A stretch of DNA of 64,000 bases from Pseudomonas sp. PDNC002 (GTDB lineage Bacteria; Pseudomonadota; Gammaproteobacteria; Pseudomonadales; Pseudomonadaceae). The notes under the pieces were generated by a model. The model made no database searches, was not told where the DNA came from, and saw only the letters and a list, made by a program, of their open reading frames with translations. The first letter of the stretch is position 1, and each line of letters opens with the position of its first letter. The position numbers and the translations under genes are program-made. Positions 16,832 to 26,694 of the stretch are shown one piece after another. Where the stretch lies: the NCBI RefSeq assembly GCF_016919445.1, contig NZ_CP070356.1, positions 3,132,001 through 3,196,000 of the forward strand, read 5' to 3'.

Positions 16832-18457
16832 ATGAAATCCATCTTCCTGCGCATCTACGGCGGCATGCTGCTGACCCTGGTGGCCGTCGCCGCGCTGGCC
16901 GTGCTGACGCTGCACCTGGTCAACGACGTGCGCGGCGAACGCTATCGCGAGGACCTGGCCCGCGGCACTTTCCGCCTGATGGCGGACGAGTTGCTGCCCA
17001 TGAGCGAAGTGGATCGCAAGCGTGCACTGAGCCAGTGGAGCCGCCTGCTGGGCATTCCGCTCAAGCTCACCAGCCTGGACGCGCTGGGCATGGAAGGGCG
17101 CAGCCGGGCGCGGCTGATGAATGATCAGGTGCTGGTACAGGCCGGCGCGCCCCATGAAGTGAAGGTGATGACCCAGGTGAGCGCGGCGGAAGGGCTGATC
17201 CTCACCGGCGAGGTGGAGCAGGTCAGCGAACAGCTGGCGCGCGCCACTATCTATTTGCTGATGGATGAGCTCAAGCGCTACCCGGCCAGCGAGCAGCCCT
17301 ATCATCTGGCGCGCATCGTCCGTGACAAGCGCTTCGGCTTTGAAGTGCACCTGCTGCGCCTGAAGGAGGTCGACCTCGACGACGACCAGAGCCGCCGGGT
17401 GGAGGAGGGCGATACGGTGATGGCGCTGGGCAAGGGCGGCGACTCGATCCGCGTGCTCTCGGGCATCCTCGACACGCCCTGGGTGCTGGAGCTGGGGCCG
17501 ATCTACCAGATGAACCCGTACCCGCCGCAGTTGCTGACGATCATCGTGGTCGTCGCGCTGACGCTCATCGGCCTGACCCTGTACCTGTTGATCAGCGGGC
17601 TGGAGCAGCGCTTGCGCAGTCTTGAATCCGCCGCCACGCGCATCGCCCGCGGCAGCCTGGACACCCGTGTGGAAGTGCGCGGCGCAGACTCCATCGGCCG
17701 CCTCGCGGGGGCTTTCAACCACATGGCCGAGCAGTTGCACCTGTTGCTGACGGTGCAGCGCGAGCTGGTGCGCGCGGTGTCCCACGAGCTGCGCACGCCG
17801 GTGGCGCGGCTGCGCTTCGGGCTGGAGATGATCGAGTCCGCCGAAACGGAGAAAGCGCGGCGCAAGTACATGGAAGGCATGGACGGCGATATCCAGGACC
17901 TCGACCAACTGGTGGACGAGATGCTCACCTACGCGCGCCTGGAGCAGGGTTCGCCGGCTCTGGCCTATCAGCGCATCGAGCTGGGCGCGCTGGTGGAACA
18001 GGTGGTGTCGGAGATCGCTCCGCTGCGCCGGGAGATCACCGTCACCTGCGAGCCCGGTTCGCTGGTGCCGTTCGACCAGGGCAGTTGGATCGAGGCCGAG
18101 CCGCGCTACCTGCACCGCGCCTTGCAGAACCTGATGACCAATGCGCTGCGCTATGCCGAAGGGCGGGTGCGGGTGAGTTACCGGGTGAGCGTGGACCGCT
18201 GCCAGGTGGACGTCGAAGACGACGGCCCCGGTGTGCCGGAAGCGCAGTGGCCTCGCTTGTTCCAACCCTTCTTCCGCGCCGATGACAGCCGGGCGCGGGT
18301 CACGGGTGGGCATGGGCTGGGGCTTTCCATCGTGCGGCGGATCATCCACTGGCACGGCGGCCGCGCGCAGATCGCCAAGAGCGAAGTGCTGGGTGGCGCG
18401 TGCTTCACGCTGATGTGGCCACGCCGCCAGGCACCGACGGTCGAAGACAATATTTGA
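16832..18457 (+). CDS. rstB: RstB-type sensor histidine kinase
   Basis: This 541-residue kinase has a transmembrane helix at the N-terminus (about 9-30) and a periplasmic sensor of some 200 residues. A second membrane helix lies near residue 230 (L-L-T-I-I-V-V-V-A-L-T-L-I-G-L), then a HAMP linker and the HisKA box with phospho-acceptor His318 in V-S-H-E-L-R-T-P-V-A-R-L. The ATPase domain has the N box (N-L-M-T-N-A-L-R-Y), D-D-G-P-G-V and G-H-G-L-G-L-S-I-V. It is the presumed partner of the response regulator two genes upstream. An RstB-like name is by overall pattern; the ligand is unknown. Confidence 0.88.
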   Translation: MKSIFLRIYGGMLLTLVAVAALAVLTLHLVNDVRGERYREDLARGTFRLMADELLPMSEVDRKRALSQWSRLLGIPLKLTSLDALGMEGRSRARLMNDQVLVQAGAPHEVKVMTQVSAAEGLILTGEVEQVSEQLARATIYLLMDELKRYPASEQPYHLARIVRDKRFGFEVHLLRLKEVDLDDDQSRRVEEGDTVMALGKGGDSIRVLSGILDTPWVLELGPIYQMNPYPPQLLTIIVVVALTLIGLTLYLLISGLEQRLRSLESAATRIARGSLDTRVEVRGADSIGRLAGAFNHMAEQLHLLLTVQRELVRAVSHELRTPVARLRFGLEMIESAETEKARRKYMEGMDGDIQDLDQLVDEMLTYARLEQGSPALAYQRIELGALVEQVVSEIAPLRREITVTCEPGSLVPFDQGSWIEAEPRYLHRALQNLMTNALRYAEGRVRVSYRVSVDRCQVDVEDDGPGVPEAQWPRLFQPFFRADDSRARVTGGHGLGLSIVRRIIHWHGGRAQIAKSEVLGGACFTLMWPRRQAPTVEDNI

Positions 18458-18578
18458 CCTTGAAGTCAAAAAATGCAGAATGCTGCGGTGCCATCACAGG
18501 CTGATGGCGTCCGCCGCGTTGCTCTGCATCTTCCCTCAGTGAAACAGCTCTCTTAATGGGTATTGCAGAGTCACCGGT

Positions 18579-18606
18579 ATCGTTATGTAATTTTTGCTAT
18601 AACGAG
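18579..18606. promoter_or_regulatory. ModE-like operator in a convergent gap
   Basis: Half sites CGTTAT (from 18581) and ATAACG (to 18604) are separated by 12 bases and flanked by further matches (ATCG at the left end). This is the same half sites and 24-base length as the E. coli modA operator as I remember it. It lies in 18458-18656, between the ends of the kinase gene and the mop gene, not before modA. Confidence 0.55.
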
Positions 18607-18656
18607 CGCTGGCGGCAGGGCGGCCGGGCCGGTCAGCGACAGGCCCGCGCAGGGTT

Positions 18657-19085
18657 TCAGGCAGGAACACCGAGGATCACATGGGACGCTTTGATCACTG
18701 CAGTCGCCTTCACGCCAACCACCAGGCCGAGCTCGCTGACCGCATCGCGGGTGACCACGGCAACCACTTCGGTGCCGCCGGGCAGGCCCAGCACCACCTC
18801 GGCATTCACCGCACCGTCGGTGACCGATTTCACCGTGCCGCTCAGGCAGTTGCGGGCGGACAGGCGGATGTCCTCGGCCTCGGTCATCAGCATCACCCAG
18901 GGCGCCTTGACCAGCGCAATGACGTCCTTGCCCTGGGCCAGGCCCAGGCTCTTCACGCTTTCCTCGGTGACGATCGCCACCAGCTCGCTGCCGCCGGGCA
19001 GGGCGACCACGACTTCCGCGTTGACCGCACCGTTGCGCAGTTGCTTGACGCTGCCCTTGAAGACGTTGCGTGCACTGACCTTCAT
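18657..19085 (-). CDS. Di-mop molybdate-binding protein
   Basis: The 142-residue cytoplasmic protein is two mop/TOBE domains in tandem. M-K-V-S-A-R-N-V-F-K-G-S-V opens the first, and I-R-L-S-A-R-N-C-L-S-G-T-V opens the second at about residue 75. Each is followed by G-A-V-N-A-E-V-V and a L-P-G-G-x-E-V/L-V-A strand. Such ModG-type proteins bind several molybdate or tungstate ions and may buffer them. It is divergent from modABC. The start at 19085 follows AGGAGAG; an 18-codon extension is not domain sequence. Confidence 0.85.
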   Translation of the reverse strand: MKVSARNVFKGSVKQLRNGAVNAEVVVALPGGSELVAIVTEESVKSLGLAQGKDVIALVKAPWVMLMTEAEDIRLSARNCLSGTVKSVTDGAVNAEVVLGLPGGTEVVAVVTRDAVSELGLVVGVKATAVIKASHVILGVPA

Positions 19086-19179
19086 GAACTGACTCTCCTG
19101 GACCGTTTTGAATGGCCGGCTTCTCGCCGGACGTAACACGGGGCTGAACCGAGTTTATAGACCAGTCCTGACGATTTGA

Positions 19180-19968
<789 letters not shown>

Positions 19969-20001
19969 TGCTCTTCAACTAGGTAGAAGTAAGGAAGCGC
20001 G

Positions 20002-20682
20002 ATGCCCCTCACGCAGGAGGATTTCCTGGCCATCCGGCTCACCATCGAGCTGGCCGCCCTGAGCACCCTGATCCTCCTGCTGATCGGCACGCCGATCGCC
20101 TGGTGGCTGTCGCGCACCCGCTCCTGGCTGAAAGGTCCGCTGGGAGCGGTGGTGGCGCTGCCGCTGGTGCTGCCGCCCACGGTGATCGGCTTCTACCTGC
20201 TGATCACCATGGGCCCCAATGGCTTCATCGGTCACGCCACCGAGAGCCTGGGCCTGGGGCGTTTGCCCTTCACCTTCGCCGGGCTCGTGGTGGGCTCGGT
20301 GTTCTATTCGCTGCCCTTCGTGGTGCAGCCGTTGCAGAACGCCTTCGAGGCGATCGGCGACAAACCACTGGAGGCCGCCGCGACCTTGCGCGCGAGCCCG
20401 CTGGATACCTTCTTTTCTGTGGTCGTGCCGCTGGCGCGGCCTGGCTTCATCACCGCCAGCATCCTCGGCTTCGCTCACACGGTGGGTGAGTTCGGCGTGG
20501 TGCTGATGATTGGCGGCAACATTCCGGGGAAGACCCGCGTGGTGTCGGTGCAGATCTTCGATCACGTCGAGGCCATGGAGTATGCCCAGGCGCACTGGCT
20601 GGCCGGCGGCATGGTGATTTTCTCCTTCTTCGTCCTGCTGGCGCTCTACGCGAGCCGCCGCGGCCGTTCGGCCTGGGCCTGA
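20002..20682 (+). CDS. modB: Molybdate ABC transporter permease
   Basis: This 226-residue inner-membrane permease has about five membrane helices. It contains the loop that contacts the ATPase, [15 protein letters not shown] followed by V-V-V-P-L-A-R-P-G. It lies 33 bases after modA with AAGGA before the ATG, and two bases or less separate it from modC, so the three are one operon. Confidence 0.95.
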   Translation: MPLTQEDFLAIRLTIELAALSTLILLLIGTPIAWWLSRTRSWLKGPLGAVVALPLVLPPTVIGFYLLITMGPNGFIGHATESLGLGRLPFTFAGLVVGSVFYSLPFVVQPLQNAFEAIGDKPLEAAATLRASPLDTFFSVVVPLARPGFITASILGFAHTVGEFGVVLMIGGNIPGKTRVVSVQIFDHVEAMEYAQAHWLAGGMVIFSFFVLLALYASRRGRSAWA

Positions 20683-20689
20683 GGTGGGC

Positions 20690-21793
20690 ATGCAGCAAGA
20701 GACTCCCGTGCGCGCCATCGAGGCCCGGTTCCAGATTGCCTATTCGGGCTTCAGCCTGGACGTCGACCTGCAGTTGCCGGGCAAGGGCGTGACCGCGCTG
20801 TTCGGCCATTCCGGTTCTGGCAAGACCACCTGCCTGCGCTGCGTGGCGGGCCTTGAGCGCGCCCCGCTCGGTCGGTTGGTGGTGAATGGCGAGGTCTGGC
20901 AGGACAGCGCGGCTGGTGTATTCCTGCCGCCGCACAAGCGGGCGCTGGGCTATGTGTTCCAGGACGCCAACTTGTTCGAGCACCTGTCGGTGAAGCGCAA
21001 CCTCACCTACGGGATGAAGCGCGTGCCGCGCGACGAGCATCGCGTCGAGCTGAAACAGGCCACCGAGCTGCTGGGGATTGGCCATCTGCTGGAGCGCATG
21101 CCGGGACACTTGTCCGGTGGCGAACGCCAGCGCGTCGGCATGGCGCGCGCGTTGCTGACCAGCCCGCGCCTGCTGCTGATGGACGAGCCACTGGCGGCAC
21201 TGGACCTGAAGCGCAAGGCGGAAATCCTCCCGTACCTGGAGCGCCTGCACGATGAGCTGGATATCCCGATCCTCTACGTCAGCCACTCGCCGGATGAAGT
21301 GGCGCGGCTGGCCGATCACCTGGTGCTGCTGGACCAGGGCAAGGCGATTGCCAGTGGCCCGGTGATGGAAACCCTGGCGCGCACCGACCTGCCGATTTCC
21401 CACCTGGAAGATGCCGGTGTCGTGATCGACGGCCACGTGGTTTCCCACGATGCTGACTACGGCCTGCTGACCCTGGCTCTACCGCATTGCGAGCAGCGCA
21501 TCCGCCTGGCTCACGCGCCAATGGAAAAGGGCAGGGCGCTGCGCATCAAGGTGCAGGCGCGGGACGTCAGCCTGAGCCTGGAGCCGGCGGCCCACAGCAG
21601 CATCCTCAACGTACTGCCGGCGACCGTGGTCGAGATCGTGCCGACGGACAATCCGGCGCATCGGCTGGTGAAGCTCGACGTGGCCGGCACGCCAGTGCTG
21701 GCCAGGATCACCCGCTATTCCCACGACCAGCTAGGCCTGCATGCCGGGCAGGCGGTATGGGCGCAGATCAAGTCGGTGGCGTTGCTAGCCTGA
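20690..21793 (+). CDS. modC: Molybdate ABC transporter ATPase
   Basis: This 367-residue ATPase drives molybdate import. It has Walker [10 protein letters not shown], signature [12 protein letters not shown], and Walker [13 protein letters not shown]. It ends in a C-terminal mop/TOBE domain (about 295-365) like those of the divergent di-mop protein. The ATG at 20690 was chosen; a GTG six bases earlier is an alternative. It is followed by a 143-bp tandem repeat array. Confidence 0.95.
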   Translation: MQQETPVRAIEARFQIAYSGFSLDVDLQLPGKGVTALFGHSGSGKTTCLRCVAGLERAPLGRLVVNGEVWQDSAAGVFLPPHKRALGYVFQDANLFEHLSVKRNLTYGMKRVPRDEHRVELKQATELLGIGHLLERMPGHLSGGERQRVGMARALLTSPRLLLMDEPLAALDLKRKAEILPYLERLHDELDIPILYVSHSPDEVARLADHLVLLDQGKAIASGPVMETLARTDLPISHLEDAGVVIDGHVVSHDADYGLLTLALPHCEQRIRLAHAPMEKGRALRIKVQARDVSLSLEPAAHSSILNVLPATVVEIVPTDNPAHRLVKLDVAGTPVLARITRYSHDQLGLHAGQAVWAQIKSVALLA

Positions 21794-21802
21794 TCTGCTC
21801 TA

Positions 21803-22471
21803 TGTAGGAGCGGAACTTTTCCGCGATCACCGCGATAGCGGTGCAAGGTCCTGGGTGCCGGCCTGGCGGCCGGGTCGCGGAGAAGCTCCGCTCCTACAAA
21901 AGAGGACGGGGCGCACCGGCCCTCCCGGCTTGCATGGGTGTTCCATGTAGGAGCGGAACTTTTCCGCGATCACCGCGATAGCGGTGCAACGTGCTGGGTA
22001 CCGGCCTGGCGGCCGGGTCTCGGAGAAGCTCCGCTCCTACAAAAGAGGAAGGGGCGCACCGGCCCTCCCGACTCACATGGATGCTCTATGTAGGAGCGGA
22101 ACTTTTCCGCGATCACCGCGATAGCGGTGCAACGTCTTGGGTACCGGCCTGGCGGCCGGGTCGCGGAGAAGCTCCGCTCCTACAAAAGAGGGCGGGGCGC
22201 ACCTGCCCTCCCGGCTTGCATGGGTGTTCCATGTAGGAGCGGAACTTTTCCGCGATCACCGCGATAGCGGTGCAACGTCTTGGGCCGCCGGTCTGGCGGC
22301 CGGGTCGCGGAGAAGCTCCGCTCCTACAAAAGAGGAAGGGGCGCACCGGCCTTCCCGGCTCACATGGGTGTTCCATGTAGGAGCGGAACTTTTCCGCGAT
22401 CACCGCGATAGCGGTGCAATGCCCTGGGTACCGGCCTGGCGGCCGGGTCGCGGAGAAGCTCCGCTCCTACA
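21803..22471. repeat. Tandem array: five units of 143 bp built on a REP-like hairpin
   Basis: Units begin with TGTAGGAGCGGAACTTTTCC at 21803, 21946, 22089, 22232 and 22376. Each holds a short hairpin (TCACCGCGATAGCGGTG), a CCGGCCTGGCGGCCGGG hairpin, and the closing GGAGAAGCTCCGCTCCTAC. Linkers of about 50 bases vary slightly. The array fills most of the 727-base gap 21794-22520, which holds no gene. Confidence 0.95.
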
Positions 22472-22474
22472 AAA

Positions 22475-22505
22475 GAAGAAGGGCGGCCACTGGCCGCCCT
22501 TCTTC
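22475..22505 (-). terminator. Rho-independent terminator of the OprD-type porin gene
   Basis: GAAGAAGGGCGGCCA pairs with TGGCCGCCCTTCTTC. On the minus strand a T-rich run follows. It lies 16 bases past the porin stop. Confidence 0.85.
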
Positions 22506-22520
22506 GATTCACGCAGTGCC

Positions 22521-23894
22521 TTACAGCAGCGGAATGGTGTAGCTGACGATCAGGCGGTTCTCGTCCTGGTCACGCTGGCTGGGCACGCCCGGGGTGGATG
22601 CCGCCGGCAGGCCGCTGCGCATGGCGGCGTTCTTCCAGGCCAGGCCCAGGCCCCTGAAGGTGCCTTCCGGGACCACGTAGCCCAGCGCGATATCGCGTTC
22701 CCACTCGCCCTTGTCGCCGGCCTTGGTGTCGATGTTGTCGGCGTTCAGGTAGAGCACGCTGAAGGTCAGGCCCGGCACGCCGAGGTCGGCGAAGTCGTAG
22801 GCATAGCGACCGATCCAGGTGCGCTCGCCAGCGCGGTTGAACTTCAGCAATTGGGCGTCGGAGATCAGGTAGGTGCTGGTGCCTTCGCCGTCGCCGCGGT
22901 TCAGGTAGGGGAAGTCGCTGTCGCCGGTCAGCACCTGGTAGCCGGCGCCGATGCTGTGGCCGCCCAGGGCATAGGTGAACATGCCGCTGTAGACGTTGTT
23001 GTCCACTTCGCCCTTGAGACTGTTGCCGCCGTAGTAGCCGCTGCTGACGTAGCCGTCGGCGCGACCGGAGGCGCTGCCATTCTTGCCGTCGGAATCGCTG
23101 ATGAAGACGCGAATATCGGACTTCAGGGTGCCCGGACCGATACCCCAGTTGTGCACGAGGCCCAGGTAGTTCTGCTTGTAGAAGTTGTCCAGCTCGCCGT
23201 AGTAGTACGACAGGGTCAGGTTCTTGGTCGCCTTGTAGTCGCCGCCGGCGAAGTAGAACTTGTTGCTGTCGCGGGAGCTGGCGCTGCTGCCGTTGGCGCC
23301 AGCGATGGACATGCTGCGCCAGTCGGTGGAGTTGCGGCCCTTGGTGTGGGTCAGCTGGCCGCCGGTCAGGGTCAGGTTGTCGATGTCGGTGGAGGTGACC
23401 TGGCCACCTTCGTAGGTCATCGGCAGCAGGCGGGCATCGTTGTAGACCACCACCGGCAGCTTGGGCTGCAGGGTGCCGTAGCGGAATTCGGTCTTGGAGA
23501 TCTTCGCCTTGGCGGTCATGCCGAGGCTGCTGAACTCATCCACCGCGCTGCCGTCGCTTTCCAGCGGGAAGATGGTGCCCGGCTGGCGATCGATGCCGGC
23601 CTTGCCGGATCTGCCGCCACCGTCCAGGCGCACGCCGAGCAGACCCAGCGCGTCGACGCCGAAGCCCACGGTGCCCTGGGTGAAGCCCGAGGAGTAGTTG
23701 AGCATGAAGCCCTGGCCCCACTCTTCCTGCTTGCTGGGCGAAGCGGTGCCGTTGCGGTTGTCGGTGTTGATGTAGAAGTTGCGCAGGGTCAGGCTGGCCT
23801 TGCTGTCCTCGATGAAGCCGCCGGCGTGGGCCGATTGCGCAATGAGGCCGAGCGAGCTGGCCGCAATGGCGAGCGCCAGGGTATTTCTGGTCAT
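22521..23894 (-). CDS. OprD-family outer-membrane porin
   Basis: OprD-type porins form 18-strand channels for small carboxylates, aromatics or amino acids. The 457-residue precursor has a signal peptide (ending Q-S-A-H-A), the family opening G-F-I-E-D-S-K-A-S-L-T-L-R-N-F-Y-I-N, repeated beta-strands, and the closing I-V-S-Y-T-I-P-L-L. W-G-Q-G-F-M-L and G-I-G-P-G-T-L-K-S-D are typical. It is probably in the OccK or OccD group, but substrate cannot be read from the sequence. An AAAAAGAA motif before the start suggests Crc/Hfq control. Confidence 0.9.
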   Translation of the reverse strand: MTRNTLALAIAASSLGLIAQSAHAGGFIEDSKASLTLRNFYINTDNRNGTASPSKQEEWGQGFMLNYSSGFTQGTVGFGVDALGLLGVRLDGGGRSGKAGIDRQPGTIFPLESDGSAVDEFSSLGMTAKAKISKTEFRYGTLQPKLPVVVYNDARLLPMTYEGGQVTSTDIDNLTLTGGQLTHTKGRNSTDWRSMSIAGANGSSASSRDSNKFYFAGGDYKATKNLTLSYYYGELDNFYKQNYLGLVHNWGIGPGTLKSDIRVFISDSDGKNGSASGRADGYVSSGYYGGNSLKGEVDNNVYSGMFTYALGGHSIGAGYQVLTGDSDFPYLNRGDGEGTSTYLISDAQLLKFNRAGERTWIGRYAYDFADLGVPGLTFSVLYLNADNIDTKAGDKGEWERDIALGYVVPEGTFRGLGLAWKNAAMRSGLPAASTPGVPSQRDQDENRLIVSYTIPLL

Positions 23895-23915
23895 TTACGT
23901 TGCTCCGATGGTCAT

Positions 23916-23923
23916 TTCTTTTT
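23916..23923 (-). promoter_or_regulatory. Candidate Crc/Hfq (catabolite repression) motif
   Basis: AAAAAGAA on the minus strand fits AANAANAA, the Hfq/Crc target in Pseudomonas mRNAs. It lies about 22 bases upstream of the porin start codon. The motif is short, so the call is tentative. Confidence 0.35.
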
Positions 23924-24087
23924 GTGGGGACCCCAAGCGCCAGACGTTGTCGTTTGGCTGTATAGGATTCTATATATCGGTAGGCCTGCTGACGATTCCT
24001 CTGAAGGCAAACTCTGAGGATCAAAATAGGTAGAGGGCGTCTGGGCGGCGTGCATGACGCCAAATTCTGACTTTTAAGTCAAGACTT

Positions 24088-24810
24088 TCAGTTGAGTCTG
24101 TCAGAAGAAGGGATGGCGACCAGGCTCAGCAAGCGGTCATCGAACAGGCTGAATTGCCCGTCGATTTCCTTACCGTGATGCCACTCCCCCGACAGATCGG
24201 TGAGCAGCCGCAGGCGTGCGTGGCCACCGGCGGACCAACTGACCAGCTCGGCGTGCTCGAAGTAGAAACGCTTGCGCACCAGCGGGAACAGGGCCTTGAA
24301 CAGGCTTTCCTTGAGGGAAAAGGTGAGGGTGACCTGTAGTGCGGCCTGCTGTGGATCGAGGCGTGCCAGTTCATTGGGCGTGAGGATTTCTCCGGCGAGG
24401 CGTTCGGCACGCGCGGTTTCCAGACGGTTCTCGATGTCCAGGCCGAGCCCGCGCCATTGGCTGTCGCGTGCGACGATCGCCGCGGCCCAGCCGTCGCCAT
24501 GGGTGATCGAGCCGCAGAAACCGGCCGGCCAGACCGGTGCACGCTCTTCGTCCGTCCCCGGCACCCAGGTGCCCGCGCCTGCCGCCAGCAGCGCCGCGCG
24601 GGCGCAGAGACGCCCGGCAAGGTACTCGGCCTGACGCTTGGCGACGGAGCGCTGGATATTGGCCGGTGCCTCGACCTTGCTCAGGGCGAAATCCCCGGCC
24701 TGCAGGCGCTGGCGGTCGAAGCGGGTGCTGCGCAGCTGGCAGCCGTCCAGGGGCGTGGGCAGGGGCCAATCGGCGTCAAGCGGGGTGCAGAATTCGGGAA
24801 GGGCGGTCAT
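24088..24810 (-). CDS. pcpS: 4'-phosphopantetheinyl transferase (EntD/PcpS type)
   Basis: This enzyme moves phosphopantetheine from CoA to carrier proteins of fatty-acid and siderophore synthesis. It has 240 residues; P. aeruginosa PcpS has 242. Key motifs are W-P-A-G-F-C-G-S-I-T-H, G-L-G-L-D-I-E (magnesium-binding Asp and Glu) and F-S-L-K-E-S-L-F-K-A. The ATG at 24810 gives the family length; an upstream start at 24843 would add 11 residues. It is a single-gene unit, as in P. aeruginosa where this is the sole PPTase by established work. Confidence 0.9.
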   Translation of the reverse strand: MTALPEFCTPLDADWPLPTPLDGCQLRSTRFDRQRLQAGDFALSKVEAPANIQRSVAKRQAEYLAGRLCARAALLAAGAGTWVPGTDEERAPVWPAGFCGSITHGDGWAAAIVARDSQWRGLGLDIENRLETARAERLAGEILTPNELARLDPQQAALQVTLTFSLKESLFKALFPLVRKRFYFEHAELVSWSAGGHARLRLLTDLSGEWHHGKEIDGQFSLFDDRLLSLVAIPSSDRLN

Positions 24811-24894
24811 GGGAGCATTCTGCCGCGCCAGAACGTGGCTCACCAGTCACGCGGCACTTACATTCGTTTGCAAACCTTCACCAAAGGCGTACGG

Positions 24895-25037
24895 ATTCGT
24901 CCGACAAGCTTTGTCACACTGCGCGCCGCGTTCCCCAAGGGACGCAGGTGAGGTTGTTGTTGGAGTGCCGCCAAGGCGGGCTCTGACTTTTACACTTGAT
25001 TGAGTGCGGGAGCCCGAATGGGCTCCCGTTTTTTATT
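24895..25037 (+). ncRNA. Candidate small RNA ending in an orphan terminator
   Basis: The plus-strand gap between the divergently placed ends of pcpS and the hydrolase gene has no coding frame with a ribosome binding site, yet it ends in a strong Rho-independent terminator (25007-25037). A short transcript starting somewhere near 24890-24960 is the simplest explanation. The 5' end and promoter are not determined. Confidence 0.3.
25007..25037 (+). terminator. Orphan plus-strand terminator
   Basis: CGGGAGCCCGAATGGGCTCC with CG, then TTTTTTATT. The T run lies on the plus strand only, and no plus-strand gene precedes it for several kilobases. Confidence 0.85.
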
Positions 25038-25048
25038 GCGCGGCGTTT

Positions 25049-25849
25049 TTACTGCGCGTCGGGTTTCACGTCGAAGATTTCCTTGAAGAACGCCTGCAGG
25101 TCCGCCCAGGACTTCTGGTCGGCGGTCTTGTCGTAGCCCACGTCCAGGCCATGGCCCTTGTGCATGTCGGCGTCAGGGTTGGTGAAGCTGTGCTTCGCGC
25201 CCGGTTGTACCACCAGCTTGTAGTCGGCCTTGGCGTTGTCCATCTCGCTCTTGAAGGCGGCCACGCTTTCGGCGGGCACCAGGGTGTCGGCGCCGCCGTG
25301 CTCGACCAGGATCTTCGCCTTGATCGCCCCCGGTTGCGCCGGCGTATCGGTCGCCAGGACGCCGTGGAAGCTCGCCACGCCGGCCAGCGGCAGGCCGGCG
25401 CGGGCCATGTCCAGCACCACCTTGCCGCCGAAGCAGTAGCCGATCGCGGCGATCTTGCTCGGGTCGGTCTGTGGCTGTTTCTTCAGCAGTTCGAGGCCGG
25501 CCTGGAAGCGCGCCTTGGCGGCATCGGCGTTCTTCAGCGCCTCGGCCATGAAAGCCTTGGCGTCGTTGGGATGGTCGGTGTGCTTGCCGTCGCCGTACAT
25601 GTCGATGGCCAGTGCGCTGTAGCCCAGCGCGGCGAGGTCACGGGCGCGGCGCTTGGCGTAGTCGTTCAGCCCCCAGAATTCATGGACGACGATGACGCCG
25701 GGACGAATGCCGGACTTGGCGTCGTCGTAGGCGAAGTAGCCGATCATTTTCGTGCCGTCAGTGGATTCGTAAGGAATCTCCTGGGTCTTGATGGCGGCTG
25801 AGGCGCTGGCCGCGAAGGCGAACAGCAACAAAGCGGTGAGCAGGCGCAT
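25049..25849 (-). CDS. Exported dienelactone hydrolase family protein
   Basis: This alpha/beta hydrolase of 266 residues has a signal peptide (MRLLTALLLFAFAASASA). The nucleophile is Cys139 in A-I-G-Y-C-F-G-G-K-V, with the acid in L-V-E-H-G-G-A-D-T-L and the His in G-A-K-H-S-F, the Cys-Asp-His triad of the family. V-V-H-E-F-W-G-L-N-D is the usual oxyanion region. Periplasmic location is implied by the signal. The substrate is unknown; classic members open dienelactones in chlorocatechol degradation. Confidence 0.85.
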   Translation of the reverse strand: MRLLTALLLFAFAASASAAIKTQEIPYESTDGTKMIGYFAYDDAKSGIRPGVIVVHEFWGLNDYAKRRARDLAALGYSALAIDMYGDGKHTDHPNDAKAFMAEALKNADAAKARFQAGLELLKKQPQTDPSKIAAIGYCFGGKVVLDMARAGLPLAGVASFHGVLATDTPAQPGAIKAKILVEHGGADTLVPAESVAAFKSEMDNAKADYKLVVQPGAKHSFTNPDADMHKGHGLDVGYDKTADQKSWADLQAFFKEIFDVKPDAQ

Positions 25850-26022
25850 GATGAATCTCCGTGGCGATGGTCGTTGGGGGGAGCCTTAAACAATAGTCAT
25901 ATCCAGGCCGATGGTGGGCACGCATGCGTCACAACCGCTCAAGCGCGCGGATGGCGGATGAAAAGTGCGATAGCCTCGTCTACCCTTGCGCCCATGTTCC
26001 GTCCCCGCGAAGCGATAGGCCG

Positions 26023-26694
26023 ATGTTGGACCTGAGCACCTGGAATCTGACCATCCCCCAGCGCGGCCCGGCCGCGACCATCTCCACGGCGAGACTGGGC
26101 CGTGACTACGAGAGCCCGTATTTCCACCGCAGCGCCAACGGCGTGGAGTTCTGGGTGCCGGTGAACGGCGCCCACACCTCGGGCAGCGAGTATCCGCGCA
26201 CCGAACTGCGCGAGACCAAGCCCGATGGCCGGTTGCACACCTGGCGCTATCCGTTGGCGGATAACCTGATGGTCGCCACCCTGCGGGTCGAGTCGGTGCC
26301 TTCCAGTCGGCGCATGGTGATCGGACAGATCCACAGCAATGGCAGCGGTAGTGCCGAGGCGTTGCCGCTGGTCAAGCTGGTCTATCAGCAGCGCCTGGAC
26401 AAGGCGCGGGTACAGGCGCTGGTTCGCGATCGGCCCGATGACATCACCACACGGACCTATACCGTCTACGATGGCATTCCGCTGGGCGAGTCCTTCACCT
26501 ACCGGCTGGGTGTTTCCACCAGTGGTGTGCTGAGCGTGCAGGTGAACGAGGGCCACGTCAGCCAGCAACTGGACACCCAATGGGCCTATCAGGGCCTGTA
26601 TTTCAAGGCAGGCCTCTACCTGCAGGACAATCGCGGCCCGGCCACCGAGGGCGGGCGCGCCACCTTCACCGATCTGAGCATTCGACACCAATGA
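26023..26694 (+). CDS. Polysaccharide lyase family 7 alginate lyase
   Basis: The 223-residue protein has all three PL7 signatures: R-T-E-L-R-E (59-64), Q-I-H (102-104) and Y-F-K-A-G-L-Y-L-Q (193-201). His104 and Tyr193 and/or Tyr199 are the expected catalytic region. PL7 enzymes cleave alginate by beta-elimination. No signal peptide is visible, so it may act in the cytoplasm or leave by another route; the PAO1 counterpart next to pcpS is the same size as I remember it. The ATG overlaps nothing upstream; the stop overlaps the start of the next gene (ATGA). Confidence 0.88.
   Translation: MLDLSTWNLTIPQRGPAATISTARLGRDYESPYFHRSANGVEFWVPVNGAHTSGSEYPRTELRETKPDGRLHTWRYPLADNLMVATLRVESVPSSRRMVIGQIHSNGSGSAEALPLVKLVYQQRLDKARVQALVRDRPDDITTRTYTVYDGIPLGESFTYRLGVSTSGVLSVQVNEGHVSQQLDTQWAYQGLYFKAGLYLQDNRGPATEGGRATFTDLSIRHQ

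Noticed and set aside
21803-22471. CRISPR array
   Set aside because: Units are 143 bp of nearly identical sequence including the linkers; there are no unique spacers and no cas genes.
22137-24017. Plus-strand frame across the modC repeat array and opposite the porin gene
   Set aside because: It begins in the repeats and then reads antisense to an intact OprD-type gene.
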